Assembly (NCBI RefSeq): GCF_000145615.1 | Contig: NC_014410.1 | Location: forward strand, 2,591,501-2,655,500 | Source of the DNA: Thermoanaerobacterium thermosaccharolyticum DSM 571 | Lineage (GTDB): Bacteria > Bacillota > Thermoanaerobacteria > Thermoanaerobacterales > Thermoanaerobacteraceae | Direction of reading: 5' to 3' | DNA: 64,000 bases | In this document: positions 1 through 9,048 of the stretch, piece after piece | How the letters are laid out: the number at the start of each line of letters is the position of its first letter | Numbering within the stretch: the stretch's first letter is position 1 | The notes under the pieces: generated by a model | Database searches by the model: none | What the model was told of the DNA's origin: nothing | What the model saw: the letters and a program-made list of their open reading frames with translations, nothing else | Made by a program: the position numbers and the translations under genes

Positions 1-452
1 TCTTTTATATTGGCTTTTATATAAGCATCATCCGTATCCGCAATTACCGCGAGAGATGAACTAGGACTTACAAGCTGACCTACAACAGCATTTGACTCTA
101 TAACCTCTCCCTTAATTGGGGATTTTATTTCAAGTTTTGATGCCATTACACCAGCAGTAGAACTTAGTGACTGTGGATTTGTTGATGAAGATGTCAACGT
201 ACTGTCTAAACTTTGCCTACCAATGACTTGACCAGAATCAACAGTATCTCCTTCTTCTACATTCCATTCTACCAAACGACCCGTTATTTCTGGTGTGATT
301 GTGACCATATCTGCTGTCACCTGTGCATTATCAGTAGCAACATAGTTCAGCGATTCATAATAATAATAGTAAGCAATCAATCCGCCACCTAAAAGAGCTA
401 ATATTAATACTATTATAACAACGATTGAACGCTTATTCTTTAAAAAGCTCAT
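1..452 (-). CDS. HlyD/EmrA-type efflux adaptor, partial
   Basis: This is the N-terminal 150 residues of a membrane-fusion (HlyD family) protein; the C-terminus lies beyond the left window edge. A short basic N-terminus (MSFLKNKRS) is followed by one transmembrane segment at about residues 9-29, then a biotinyl-lipoyl-like barrel with the typical TDNAQVTADMVTITPEITGR and EEGDTVDSGQ signatures. The start at 452 is fixed by an upstream GAGGAGGG ribosome site. It lies 21 bp downstream of the MFS gene and is probably the third gene of a marR-emrB-emrA-like operon. As in EmrA it would be anchored in the membrane and assist the MFS pump. The family is clear; the substrate is unknown. Confidence 0.85.
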   Translation of the reverse strand, partial: MSFLKNKRSIVVIIVLILALLGGGLIAYYYYYESLNYVATDNAQVTADMVTITPEITGRLVEWNVEEGDTVDSGQVIGRQSLDSTLTSSSTNPQSLSSTAGVMASKLEIKSPIKGEVIESNAVVGQLVSPSSSLAVIADTDDAYIKANIK

Positions 453-473
453 TTTAAACCCTCCTCATCAATT

Positions 474-1997
474 TTACTCGACACTCATATGAGCCGATTT
501 TTTATTTCCCTTCTTTAAAAACAGTGAAAGGAAAATTGCAGGTATTGTCATGATGCACATTATAATAAACATATCATCAATTGCTTTCACGTAAGAATTT
601 TGACTGACTAAGCCTTGCAATGCTTCATATGCAAGAGTAGATGAACCGCCTAATTTATTTAGCAAATTTGACAATGCCATATTGTTTGAATTTATGTGCT
701 CTGCTAATCTTTCTGCATACATTGTTTGTCTATTGTTAATAATAGATGTCAACACAGCAATGCCAAAAGAGCCTGAAACACGTGAGATAATATTGTTAAT
801 AGCAGATGCTTCACCAGCCATCTCAGGCGGAATATCTGCCAAGGCGGCAGTCTGGGCAGGCATCATGCCAAATGACATTCCAACACTTCTAAATATGAGC
901 CAAAGTCTAATGAGATTAAACGGAGTATCTAAACTCAACTGATGAAACAAATACTGTGCATACAAAAATGCAGATAATCCTGCAAAAGCAATGAACTTTG
1001 GTCCTATGCGATCATACAACGCACCAATTACAGGCATCAATAGCCCCGATGCGAGAGCTGCAGCCATCTGCAGCATCCCTGCCTGCATTGCACCTAAACC
1101 TCTTATATTCTGAAGGAAAAGAGATACATAAAAAACACCAGCATTAAGGCTTATTGTAACTGCAATCAGTATAATATTTGCCATTGTAAAATTTCGGTAT
1201 TTAAAAACTCGCAAATTCAAAAGTGGATGCTCACATGTAAGCTCAAGATATACAAAAAGTCCTAAAGCTACAACACTTGTGTACAAAAGCAATACTGTCT
1301 TCTCATCTCCCCATCCCCAATCACTGCTTTTACTTAAAGCTAAAAGCAAACAAAAAAGACCAATACTGGATGTAATACCACCGGCTACATCTACTTTTCC
1401 AGCATCATCATTTCCTTTGAATTCTGGTAAAATAAAAAATGCCAGCAACACTCCCAACAAACCTATAGGTATATTTACTGTAAATATCCATCTCCAATCA
1501 ACATATTCTACTAGATAGCCTCCTAAGGTTGGCCCTATAGCAGGTGCCATCATAAGGGAGATGCCAAATATCCCCATGGCGCTACCAAATTTCTCTCTAG
1601 GAACAGCTTCTGATATCATGGCCATAGTAGTAGGCATTATCATACCACCGCCTAAAGCTTGGATTACTCGTGCTGCAATCAGAGAATTGATATTCCAACT
1701 TAAACTACATAATGCTGATCCTAACGTAAATATAGCTAACGAAAATATGTAGATTTTCTTAAGGCCAAAGCGATTTCCCATCCATCCGCTCCAAGGCACA
1801 ACCACACCTAAAGTTAACATGTAAATGGTAACTATCCATTGAACAGTAGTTGTATTAGTACTGAATACATGCATAATAGTAGTTATCGCCACATCAACAA
1901 TGGTTGAATCTAAAATAGACATAAACGCGCCTATTAGCGAAACTAGAGCGATAAGTACCCACGAGCTAGAACCATTATTATTAGCTTCAATGCCCAT
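474..1997 (-). CDS. MFS multidrug transporter, DHA2 (EmrB/QacA) family
   Basis: A 507-residue, very hydrophobic protein with about 14 transmembrane segments, the usual size and topology of the DHA2 drug:proton antiporters. The N-terminal stretch ALVSLIGAFMSILDSTIVDV matches motif D1 of that family (conserved D and T in TM1). A G-N-R-F-G-L-K-K motif A lies between TM2 and TM3, and the GxxxGPxxGG motif C is visible as MMAPAIGPTLGGYL in TM5. It would export drugs or other amphiphiles in exchange for protons. The start at 1997 has the ribosome site GAGGAGGTG, which lies inside the end of marR, so the two genes are translationally coupled. Regulation by the adjacent MarR repressor is the likely arrangement. 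Confidence 0.93.
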   Translation of the reverse strand: MGIEANNNGSSSWVLIALVSLIGAFMSILDSTIVDVAITTIMHVFSTNTTTVQWIVTIYMLTLGVVVPWSGWMGNRFGLKKIYIFSLAIFTLGSALCSLSWNINSLIAARVIQALGGGMIMPTTMAMISEAVPREKFGSAMGIFGISLMMAPAIGPTLGGYLVEYVDWRWIFTVNIPIGLLGVLLAFFILPEFKGNDDAGKVDVAGGITSSIGLFCLLLALSKSSDWGWGDEKTVLLLYTSVVALGLFVYLELTCEHPLLNLRVFKYRNFTMANIILIAVTISLNAGVFYVSLFLQNIRGLGAMQAGMLQMAAALASGLLMPVIGALYDRIGPKFIAFAGLSAFLYAQYLFHQLSLDTPFNLIRLWLIFRSVGMSFGMMPAQTAALADIPPEMAGEASAINNIISRVSGSFGIAVLTSIINNRQTMYAERLAEHINSNNMALSNLLNKLGGSSTLAYEALQGLVSQNSYVKAIDDMFIIMCIMTIPAIFLSLFLKKGNKKSAHMSVE

Positions 1998-1999
1998 TT

Positions 2000-2437
2000 T
2001 TACACCTCCTCATCATTTAAATATTCATTTAATGCATTTAATACATTAAAAATTTGATGATACGTATCCTCCGATAATTCTTTAAATATTTCTTCCATTT
2101 TCATTTCAATTTTTCTTTCGATTTTATCAAGTAATTCAAGCCCTGAAGATGTGCTAATCACCAACATACTGCGTCGGCTTTTAGGATTTGGTATCCTCTC
2201 TATAAGCCCTTTCGATTCAAGGCGATCTAATACTTCCGTAAAGGTGCTAAAAGGCACTCCTAAATAATCTGCCATTTTAGTAATAGCACATTTATCCTTT
2301 TTAGATACAAGAAGCATCACAACCATTTCTGTCGGCGTCAGATTCTCCTCTTTAAAAAAAGGCACAATTCGCCTTCCCAATTTCCAATTTACACGCTTAA
2401 AAAGTGCTAAGAGAGCCACCCATTTCATTTGCACCAC
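2000..2437 (-). CDS. MarR family transcriptional regulator
   Basis: A 145-residue protein, the usual MarR length. A winged helix-turn-helix occupies roughly residues 35-105: TEMVVMLLVSKKDKCAITKM, then LGVPFSTFTEVLDRLESKGL (recognition helix) and a wing with IPNPKSRRSMLV. It is first in the operon with the MFS pump and HlyD adaptor and so probably represses it, with de-repression by a pump substrate. The start is a GTG at 2437; the gene's 3' end contains the ribosome site of the next gene. The promoter and a TAGAAAT-repeat operator lie just upstream. The divergent RND operon begins 300 bp away and could be co-regulated, but I see no shared operator. Confidence 0.92.
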   Translation of the reverse strand: MVQMKWVALLALFKRVNWKLGRRIVPFFKEENLTPTEMVVMLLVSKKDKCAITKMADYLGVPFSTFTEVLDRLESKGLIERIPNPKSRRSMLVISTSSGLELLDKIERKIEMKMEEIFKELSEDTYHQIFNVLNALNEYLNDEEV

Positions 2438-2440
2438 TCA

Positions 2441-2485
2441 TTTCTAAATAGTATATTTCTATATAGCAAATTTCTAAACCGAAAT
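2441..2485 (-). promoter_or_regulatory. marR operon promoter with TAGAAAT-repeat operator
   Basis: On the minus strand TTTAGA (2478-2473) and TATACT (2455-2450) are spaced by 17 bp. The hexamer AGAAAT recurs three times across this promoter at a spacing of about 15 bp, an AT-rich repeated pattern of the sort bound by MarR dimers. The promoter match is seen; its use as the MarR operator is inferred. Confidence 0.5.
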
Positions 2486-2599
2486 ATTTAATTACATTGT
2501 AGAAAAATATAGCATTTTTGTCAAGATAGTTTACTAATGGGTTAATCTCATTAATATAATTTGACTAGTTATACTTCAAAAAATTTAATAAATATTTTA

Positions 2600-2628
2600 T
2601 TGACACTCAACTTTTTAGCAATTATACT
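2600..2628 (+). promoter_or_regulatory. Strong sigma-A-type promoter of the RND efflux operon
   Basis: A perfect -35 TTGACA (2600-2605), a 17-bp spacer and a near-perfect -10 TATACT (2623-2628). The predicted start near 2635 gives a leader of about 130 nt before the adaptor gene. That leader contains an eight-codon ORF. Confidence 0.75.
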
Positions 2629-2684
2629 AAATTTATGTAAAATTCTAAAATAATCTATATTTTTTATTTATAAGGGGGTTTTTG

Positions 2685-2711
2685 ATGAAAAAAACATATC
2701 TGTCTATCTAA
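2685..2711 (+). other. Eight-codon leader ORF upstream of RND operon
   Basis: The transcript from the 2600-2628 promoter carries a very good ribosome site (AAGGGGG, 2673-2679) followed by an ATG at 2685 that opens MKKTYLSI and stops. It could be a regulatory leader peptide or the remnant 5' end of a lost gene. Only the ribosome site and short ORF are seen; a function is not established. Confidence 0.35.
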
Positions 2712-2767
2712 AACGTTATAGTAAAGGCAATTATGTTATTGAATATAATTACAAAGAGGTGTGTTTA

Positions 2768-4015
2768 ATGTGGTTTAACAAGCTAAACACAAAAAAGATA
2801 ATTTTGTTCACTTTTGTTTTTACATTATCAACGTCAATTCTTAGCGGATGTGGAAACAGTAAAAAAACAACTTCTAAGGCTCCACAAGCAGTATTAGTCA
2901 AGGCAACGAAGGCAGAGCTTAATAAAATCGAAAATTATTCTACATATACAGGTGTGATCACATCAGAAGAAGATATTAAAGTTTCCAGCAAAATTTCTGG
3001 CAAAGTAAAAGAAGTGAATTTCCAAGTTGGCAGTTATGTTAAAGAAGGCGATCCACTCATAGTCCTTGACACTAATGAATTAAATATTCAACTTGCACAA
3101 GCTAAAGCTTCTTTAGATGCTGCTGAAGCAAATTTAGCTGCAAATGAATATGGAAATCTCCCTCAAGAACTTGCACAAGCAAAAACTGCATATAGCCAGG
3201 CAGAATCCAACTATTTAAATGCCAAATCAAACTATGACAGAGTAAAATCTTTGTACGATGCTGGCGCAACATCAAAGCAATCTTTAGACAGTGCACAATT
3301 GCAGTATCAAACTGCAGAAAGCCAATATGAAAATGCAAAGGAACAATTGGATATCATACAAAAAAAACAGCCAGAAAACTTAAAGGCATTGCAATCACAA
3401 GTGGAGCAAGCACAAGCACAGGTAGAATTAGCTGAAACAAATGTCCAAAACGGAATTATTACAGCACCAATCTCTGGTATTATTACATCAAAACAAATAG
3501 ATGCCGGTGAGATGTGCCAAGCTGGAACAACCCTTCTTACTATAGCAAATATGAATAACGTAAATGTAGTTATAAATGTACCTGAGGATGATATAAATAA
3601 TTTAAAAGTTGGTCAAGACGCTTTAGTAAGCGTTGATGCCATAAATAACGGAAACAATTTAAAGGGAAAAATAAGTGAGATTTCTCCATCATCACAGCAA
3701 AGCGGAATTTTCCAAGTTAAAATATCATTAGACAACAAAGATAACTTGCTAAAATCAGGCATGTTTGCTAAAGTCAGCATAGTTACAGAAATCAAACAAA
3801 ACGTGATTACGATTCCTAAAGATGCAATAATGATTAAAAAGTATGGCAATACCGTCTATGTTGTAAACAATGGAAAAGCAGAAGAACGCCTTATAAAACT
3901 AGGAATTTCTAATAGCGATAAAGTGGAGGTAGTAAGCGGGATTAAAGCTGGTGAAACAGTTATTGTAAGTGGTCAAAATATGATTACAGAAGGAACTCAA
4001 GTCAAGACACAGTAA
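2768..4015 (+). CDS. RND efflux adaptor (membrane fusion lipoprotein)
   Basis: A lipoprotein adaptor of about 415 residues. The signal peptide ends in the lipobox LSGC, so the mature protein is probably lipid-anchored outside the membrane. Next comes a lipoyl half-motif (SKISGKVKEVNFQVGSYVKE), a long alpha-hairpin coiled coil from about residues 95 to 225 rich in Q, A and E, the second lipoyl half (NGIITAPISGIITSKQIDAG), a beta-barrel, and a membrane-proximal domain. The preferred start is the ATG at 2768, seven bases after the AGAGGTG ribosome site, rather than the in-frame GTG at 2759. It precedes the RND pump by 18 bp. In gram-negative bacteria this family bridges the pump to TolC. Confidence 0.92.
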   Translation: MWFNKLNTKKIILFTFVFTLSTSILSGCGNSKKTTSKAPQAVLVKATKAELNKIENYSTYTGVITSEEDIKVSSKISGKVKEVNFQVGSYVKEGDPLIVLDTNELNIQLAQAKASLDAAEANLAANEYGNLPQELAQAKTAYSQAESNYLNAKSNYDRVKSLYDAGATSKQSLDSAQLQYQTAESQYENAKEQLDIIQKKQPENLKALQSQVEQAQAQVELAETNVQNGIITAPISGIITSKQIDAGEMCQAGTTLLTIANMNNVNVVINVPEDDINNLKVGQDALVSVDAINNGNNLKGKISEISPSSQQSGIFQVKISLDNKDNLLKSGMFAKVSIVTEIKQNVITIPKDAIMIKKYGNTVYVVNNGKAEERLIKLGISNSDKVEVVSGIKAGETVIVSGQNMITEGTQVKTQ

Positions 4016-4033
4016 GCTGAAAGGGGTGAAAAC

Positions 4034-7000
4034 ATGGGTATTATTGATGCAGCAATAAAAAGACCAGTTACCGCATTCATGGCAGTAGTTTTAGTTTTTA
4101 TTTTGGGCTTTGTCTCACTTACCAAAATGAATGTTGATTTGCTTCCTGATATTAAGTATCCAGCAGTAGCTGTAGTAACAACATATACTGGAGCAAGCTC
4201 TGAAGAAATAGAATCCCTCATAACAGATCCAATTGAGAATCAACTAGCAGGCTTGCAAAATGTTCAAAATATATCGTCTTCCAGCCAAACGAATGTATCT
4301 ATCGTGACAATAAACTTCAACTGGGGGACTAATCTTGATTCCGCTGTCACAGATGTAAGAGACAAAATAAACATAGTAAAAAACTCGCTACCTGATGGTG
4401 CCAGCGATCCAACCATAGTCAAATTCGACATGTCTTCAATGCCTGTCATTACATACGGTATAACAGGCAGCGAGAACCAGCTTTTGATGAAACAAGTAGC
4501 AGAAGATGTAATTCAAAAAAAATTAGAAACAGTAGCTGGAGTTGCAAGTGTAAATATATCTGGCGGTGTTGATAGACAAGTAAGAGTGCTTGTTTCACCG
4601 GAGAAAATGAACGGGTATGGCATAAGCTTTACCCAAGTTACGCAAGCACTTCAATCAAATAACGTAAATTTGCCTGCTGGAACTGTCGACTATGGCAGTA
4701 GAGAATTAATGGTGCGAACAATGGGTGAATTCCAAAGTGTAGATGACATAAAGAATATTCCTATTGCCAATAAGCAGGGTAGCATAATAAGACTACGTGA
4801 CATCGCCGACGTAGAAGACGCGACAGCAGATGTTACAAGTTACTCGCGAATTAATAAAAGCCCAGGTTTGGTAATACAAGTCCAAAAAGCAAGTGATGCA
4901 AATACCGTTACTGTGGCAAACAATGTCAAAAAAGAATTGGAATCATTGCAGAAACAATTGCCAAAAGGCATGACATTATATAAGATATCAGATGAATCAG
5001 AATACATAAATGATTCAATTAATACTTTAATATCACACGGCATAATCGGAGCCTTATTAGCTGTAATAATTATCTATTTATTTCTACACAGCTTCAGTTC
5101 GACTCTTGTTGTAGCGACATCTATACCTATTTCACTAATATCCACATTTATCTTAATGTACTTTAGCGGAATGACATTAAATATTATGTCGCTAGGTGGC
5201 CTTGCCATGGCTATAGGCAGGCTAGAAGATGATGCTATCGTTGTACTTGAAAACATCCACTATCATCGACAGCAAGGAATGAATGCATTTGAGGCAGCAA
5301 CAATCGGCGCAAAGGAAATGTTTCTTTCAATCACCGCATCTACTTTAACTACCGTCGTAGTTTTTTTGCCTGTAATATTTGTAAATGGGATCTCAGGAGT
5401 ATTATTTAAAGAGCTAAGCCTTACAATTACATTTGCATTATTATCATCTCTTGTATGCGCTATGACAATCGTACCTCTTTTAAGCTCACGTCTTGTAAAA
5501 GTATCTACTGTGAATATTGAAAAAAGAAGCCTTTTAGGAAAAATATTCTACCCAATGGATAAAGCATATAGTACTGTAGAAAAAAAATATGGTGCTTTAC
5601 TCAAGTGGAGTTTAAATCACAAGAAAACCGTAATACTTTCGATTATCGGACTTCTCATAATAAGCATCGCCGCAATACCATTGGTGGGAACAGAATTTTT
5701 CCCTACAACAGACGAAGGGCAAATTTCAATAAGCATACAATATCCTATTGGGACAAAATTAGAAAAAACTGATCAGTTAGTAAAAACAATTGAAAATAAG
5801 ATAGCATCGATAAAAGAAGTTAGTATGTATTCATCACAAGTTGGAACAAGTTCATCAGGTGGCCTTTCCGGTTCCAGCTCATCATCCAGCGAAAGTGCCA
5901 GCATATCTGTAAGATTAGTGCCTCTAAGCGATAGAAAAAGATCAACTGATGAAATAGCTGAAGAACTTAGACAAAAAATCGGCCAGGTTCCAGGGGCAAA
6001 AATTGTAGTAAATAGCGTATCACAGACAGGAAGTGCGGGAGGAAGCAGTCATCCAATCCAAATTGCACTAAAAGGAGATGATTTCGATACACTTCAAAAT
6101 CTAGCTGACAGAGTCAAAACGACAGTAGAAAAAGTACAGGGAACAAGAAACGTTGAAACTTCATTTGAGGAAGGTAGACCTGAACTAGAAATAATCATCG
6201 ATAAGGATAAAGCCTCCAGCTATGGATTAGACGCTAATCAAATTGGGCAGCTAATAAGAACATCGATAGCTGGTGCAACTGCAACCAAATATAAAGTCGC
6301 AGGAACAGAAATCGACGTAAATGTCCAACTTGATGAACTTTCAACAAAAACTTTTGAAGACTTAGAAAATTTCTCACTGCTGACTGCATCTGGTGTAAAT
6401 GTGCCTATTAAAGATATCGCAAAATTTAATATAACGGAAGGACAAAACGTGATTCAGCACGAGGATAGAACTCGTATTGCTTACGTTACCGCAGATATAT
6501 TTGGAAGAAGCTTAGGAAGCGTAATGAATGATATTGAGGCATCAGTTTCCTCTATGAATCTGCCGGAAGGTTATACCGTAAGCTTTGAAGGCCAAAACAA
6601 AGACATGCAAGATTCATTTGCACAATTAGGTCAGGCTCTATTGCTATCAATCGTATTAGTTTTCGTTGTAATGGCTGCAGAGTTTGAGTCCCTCATTCAT
6701 CCATTTACCATCATGTTTTCAATTCCACTATGTATAATAGGAATTGTTTTCGGTCTCTTGATAAGCGGTTGGGCACTTAGCATACCAGCTTTCTTAGGCA
6801 TCATAATGGTAGTCGGTATCGCTGTCAGCAACGGCATATTACTTGTAGACTATATAAATAAATTGAGAGAAAGAGGTAAAAACGTCACAGATGCCATACT
6901 TGAAGCCGGGCCTAGAAGATTGCGTCCTATTATCATGACTGCTACAGCAACTATACTTGGTATGTTGCCAATAGCACTTGGCGTAGGCTCAGGAAGCGAA

Positions 7001-7165
7001 ATAGAAGCTCCTCTTGCTGTCAGTGCCATAGGTGGCTTGACTACATCAACACTTCTGACACTAATACTTGTGCCAGTACTTTATTCACTGTTTGACAATA
7101 TGCGCAATAAAACTAAAGATAGATTTTCCACTTTAAAGGCTAGGTTTTCCAAAAAAGCCGTTTAA
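4034..7165 (+). CDS. RND multidrug efflux pump, AcrB/HAE1-like
   Basis: A 1043-residue, full-length RND transporter. The N-terminal motif AAIKRPVTAFMAVVLVFILG starts TM1. Two large extracytoplasmic loops (about 35-330 and 555-860) alternate with two blocks of six TM helices. The proton-relay motif GRLEDDAIVVLEN in TM4 (about 395-407) keeps the acidic pair needed for proton coupling, and GPRRLRPIIMTA precedes TM11. A serine/glycine-rich linker occurs near residues 610-630. The ribosome site GAAAGGGGTG fixes the ATG. It is co-transcribed with the adaptor and ends at a hairpin shared with tetR. Cargo is unknown. In a cell with no obvious outer membrane it may act as a two-component exporter or on lipids. 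Confidence 0.95.
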   Translation: MGIIDAAIKRPVTAFMAVVLVFILGFVSLTKMNVDLLPDIKYPAVAVVTTYTGASSEEIESLITDPIENQLAGLQNVQNISSSSQTNVSIVTINFNWGTNLDSAVTDVRDKINIVKNSLPDGASDPTIVKFDMSSMPVITYGITGSENQLLMKQVAEDVIQKKLETVAGVASVNISGGVDRQVRVLVSPEKMNGYGISFTQVTQALQSNNVNLPAGTVDYGSRELMVRTMGEFQSVDDIKNIPIANKQGSIIRLRDIADVEDATADVTSYSRINKSPGLVIQVQKASDANTVTVANNVKKELESLQKQLPKGMTLYKISDESEYINDSINTLISHGIIGALLAVIIIYLFLHSFSSTLVVATSIPISLISTFILMYFSGMTLNIMSLGGLAMAIGRLEDDAIVVLENIHYHRQQGMNAFEAATIGAKEMFLSITASTLTTVVVFLPVIFVNGISGVLFKELSLTITFALLSSLVCAMTIVPLLSSRLVKVSTVNIEKRSLLGKIFYPMDKAYSTVEKKYGALLKWSLNHKKTVILSIIGLLIISIAAIPLVGTEFFPTTDEGQISISIQYPIGTKLEKTDQLVKTIENKIASIKEVSMYSSQVGTSSSGGLSGSSSSSSESASISVRLVPLSDRKRSTDEIAEELRQKIGQVPGAKIVVNSVSQTGSAGGSSHPIQIALKGDDFDTLQNLADRVKTTVEKVQGTRNVETSFEEGRPELEIIIDKDKASSYGLDANQIGQLIRTSIAGATATKYKVAGTEIDVNVQLDELSTKTFEDLENFSLLTASGVNVPIKDIAKFNITEGQNVIQHEDRTRIAYVTADIFGRSLGSVMNDIEASVSSMNLPEGYTVSFEGQNKDMQDSFAQLGQALLLSIVLVFVVMAAEFESLIHPFTIMFSIPLCIIGIVFGLLISGWALSIPAFLGIIMVVGIAVSNGILLVDYINKLRERGKNVTDAILEAGPRRLRPIIMTATATILGMLPIALGVGSGSEIEAPLAVSAIGGLTTSTLLTLILVPVLYSLFDNMRNKTKDRFSTLKARFSKKAV

Positions 7166-7178
7166 CCCCACCTATATA

Positions 7179-7213
7179 ATGCCTTACACAATATCCTGTG
7201 TAAGGCATATTCT
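7179..7213. terminator. Bidirectional terminator between RND pump and tetR
   Basis: Perfect 12-bp arms ATGCCTTACACA (7179-7190) and TGTGTAAGGCAT (7197-7208) lie between the convergent gene ends. A T-rich tract follows on the plus strand; on the minus strand the flank is only AT-rich. Confidence 0.8.
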
Positions 7214-7220
7214 TATTTAT

Positions 7221-7832
7221 TTAATTGGCAAGAATGCTTCTCAATGTCAAGCTCAATATGTGCTCTAATCGCTTTTCTAAGTTTTCTGGCCGTGTAGGAT
7301 TATCTTTCCAAAGTATTGCTAATATATCCTTTTGAGTAAATGAAGAAATACACAGAACATGAATACTTGTCAATATCTGCCGTGAATCTAAGTCATCTCT
7401 AAAAACCCCTTTTGATTTGCCTTCATCGATGATTGCTCGCAATTGTGGAAATGCCGCATCCCAAATAGGTGGTAAAACTTTCTTTGCGTAAATGCCTCCC
7501 TCTAAGGCTTCCCAAGTCATGAGCCGTGGAAAATTGGGATTTTCTTTCAAAAAGTAAAAATAGCTCTTTATAGCTTCTACCAATTGTACTTGAGGATTGT
7601 TCCTATCCCTTGTGGCTTGACTAGTAACATCCCACATCCTCTCAAAATTGATCTTAAGAACTTCTGCATAAAGGTCATTCTTACTATGAAAATAATGATA
7701 AAGCATCCTTTTATTTATCTGAGCCTTTTCTGCAATCTCATCCACACGTGCACCGTGTAATCCCTTAGTTGCAAAAATTTCTTCTGCCGCAGCTAATATC
7801 CTTTGCTTACTATCATGTGCTAATCCATCCAT
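7221..7832 (-). CDS. TetR/AcrR family transcriptional regulator
   Basis: A 203-residue regulator. The N-terminal TetR helix-turn-helix is clear: SKQRILAAAEEIFATKGLHG, ARVDEIAEKAQINKRMLYHYF. The rest is a helical ligand-binding domain. Two in-frame starts exist. The GTG at 7850 would place the AAGGAGG ribosome site inside the gene, so the ATG at 7832, six bases after it, is chosen. It follows the ABC-2 permease gene in the same direction, 37 bp downstream, and probably represses the hlyD-permease-tetR operon through the palindrome at 10338-10369. Confidence 0.92.
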   Translation of the reverse strand: MDGLAHDSKQRILAAAEEIFATKGLHGARVDEIAEKAQINKRMLYHYFHSKNDLYAEVLKINFERMWDVTSQATRDRNNPQVQLVEAIKSYFYFLKENPNFPRLMTWEALEGGIYAKKVLPPIWDAAFPQLRAIIDEGKSKGVFRDDLDSRQILTSIHVLCISSFTQKDILAILWKDNPTRPENLEKRLEHILSLTLRSILAN

Positions 7833-7869
7833 CAAATGCCTCCTTATCACAATCTGTTATTTTTAAATT

Positions 7870-9048
7870 TTATGACTGTGCATCTGCTGTTGCCTCTCTT
7901 TTGTCGAAATACTTTTTCTTAATGACAAATACAGCAAGACTAAATAATACAATTGCAGCACCAGTCAGCACCATCAGATCAGGTAAAATAGTCTTGAATT
8001 CCACATCCATTAAAAAGATTTTTCGCACATTATCTGAGTAATAAGTTAGAGGCAAAAGCCTGGCAACAATTTTAGCTACCAAAGGCATTGCCATAAGCGG
8101 CCACGTATAACCTGAAAATAGAAAAGATGGCACTGCAACAAGCATCGATATTTGTGTCGCTTCCAATTCTGTACGGCATATACTAGAAAGCAGAATCCCT
8201 AAACTAAGAATACAAATTAGAAAAGCTGCTGTCAATAGCAATATATACATGTAATTGCCATAAAGCGGTATTTTAAAAACAAATATGGCTTCTAGTAAAA
8301 GTATATTTAGTGTCAAAAAATTTACTATAAAGTATGGTAGCATCTTACCTGCCGCTATCACAAAAGGGCTTTTACAGTTTTCCTTTAGCTCCCCTAACGT
8401 ATCCTGCTCTTTTTCTCTTATAATAGATACTGCTATATATAAAAGAGCAACTTGCTGAATCACTGTCGTCATAAGGCCCAACAGTAGAAAATTATTATAG
8501 TTAAATGTAGGATTATACCAAAGACGAAGTCTATAGCTTATTGGCTGTATCAAAGCTGATGCAGCACTTTCTGAAAGGCCTGTTGCTTCCATTTTTTTAA
8601 TAAGCATACCTGCTGATAACGTCTGGACTATTTCACTGGCAGATAATGTAACTGCATTTCCGATTATCATATTTGCTCCATTGGCTACAACCATCACTTG
8701 ACTGCCAATACCCCTCTTTATATCTTTCTCAAAATCTGGAGGTATAACTATGGCAGCAAAAATTTTACCTTCTCTCATGGCATTTTCCATATCTTTTTGA
8801 CTAGTAAGCTCAGTTGTATAATCAAACCTGTCTGAATCAGAAAATGCCTGTATCACTGTACGGCTTAAAGCCGTTTTGTCCATGTCAAGCACACCTAAAC
8901 TTATATGATTTACTATATGCTCACTATAAAGTGTACCAAATAGTGTAATATACAGTATAGGTATACCTATTAAGATAAGCAACAATCGCTTATTCTTAAG
9001 CATGTACCTCCATTCTCTCTGGAAGACATATAAAAACTGTGATGCCAT
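7870..9048 (-). CDS. ABC-2 type transporter permease
   Basis: A 392-residue permease of the YbhS/YhhJ kind. One N-terminal TM helix (LLLILIGIPILYITLFG) is followed by a large extracytoplasmic domain (about 45-175) and five C-terminal TM helices. The conserved run IREKEQDTLGELKENCKSPF at about 215-233 is the family's cytoplasmic coupling region. The gene is immediately adjacent to the HlyD gene (stop at 9049). These permeases need an ABC ATPase. None is encoded in this operon, so it either borrows one from elsewhere or the operon has lost it. Confidence 0.9.
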   Translation of the reverse strand: MASQFLYVFQREWRYMLKNKRLLLILIGIPILYITLFGTLYSEHIVNHISLGVLDMDKTALSRTVIQAFSDSDRFDYTTELTSQKDMENAMREGKIFAAIVIPPDFEKDIKRGIGSQVMVVANGANMIIGNAVTLSASEIVQTLSAGMLIKKMEATGLSESAASALIQPISYRLRLWYNPTFNYNNFLLLGLMTTVIQQVALLYIAVSIIREKEQDTLGELKENCKSPFVIAAGKMLPYFIVNFLTLNILLLEAIFVFKIPLYGNYMYILLLTAAFLICILSLGILLSSICRTELEATQISMLVAVPSFLFSGYTWPLMAMPLVAKIVARLLPLTYYSDNVRKIFLMDVEFKTILPDLMVLTGAAIVLFSLAVFVIKKKYFDKREATADAQS

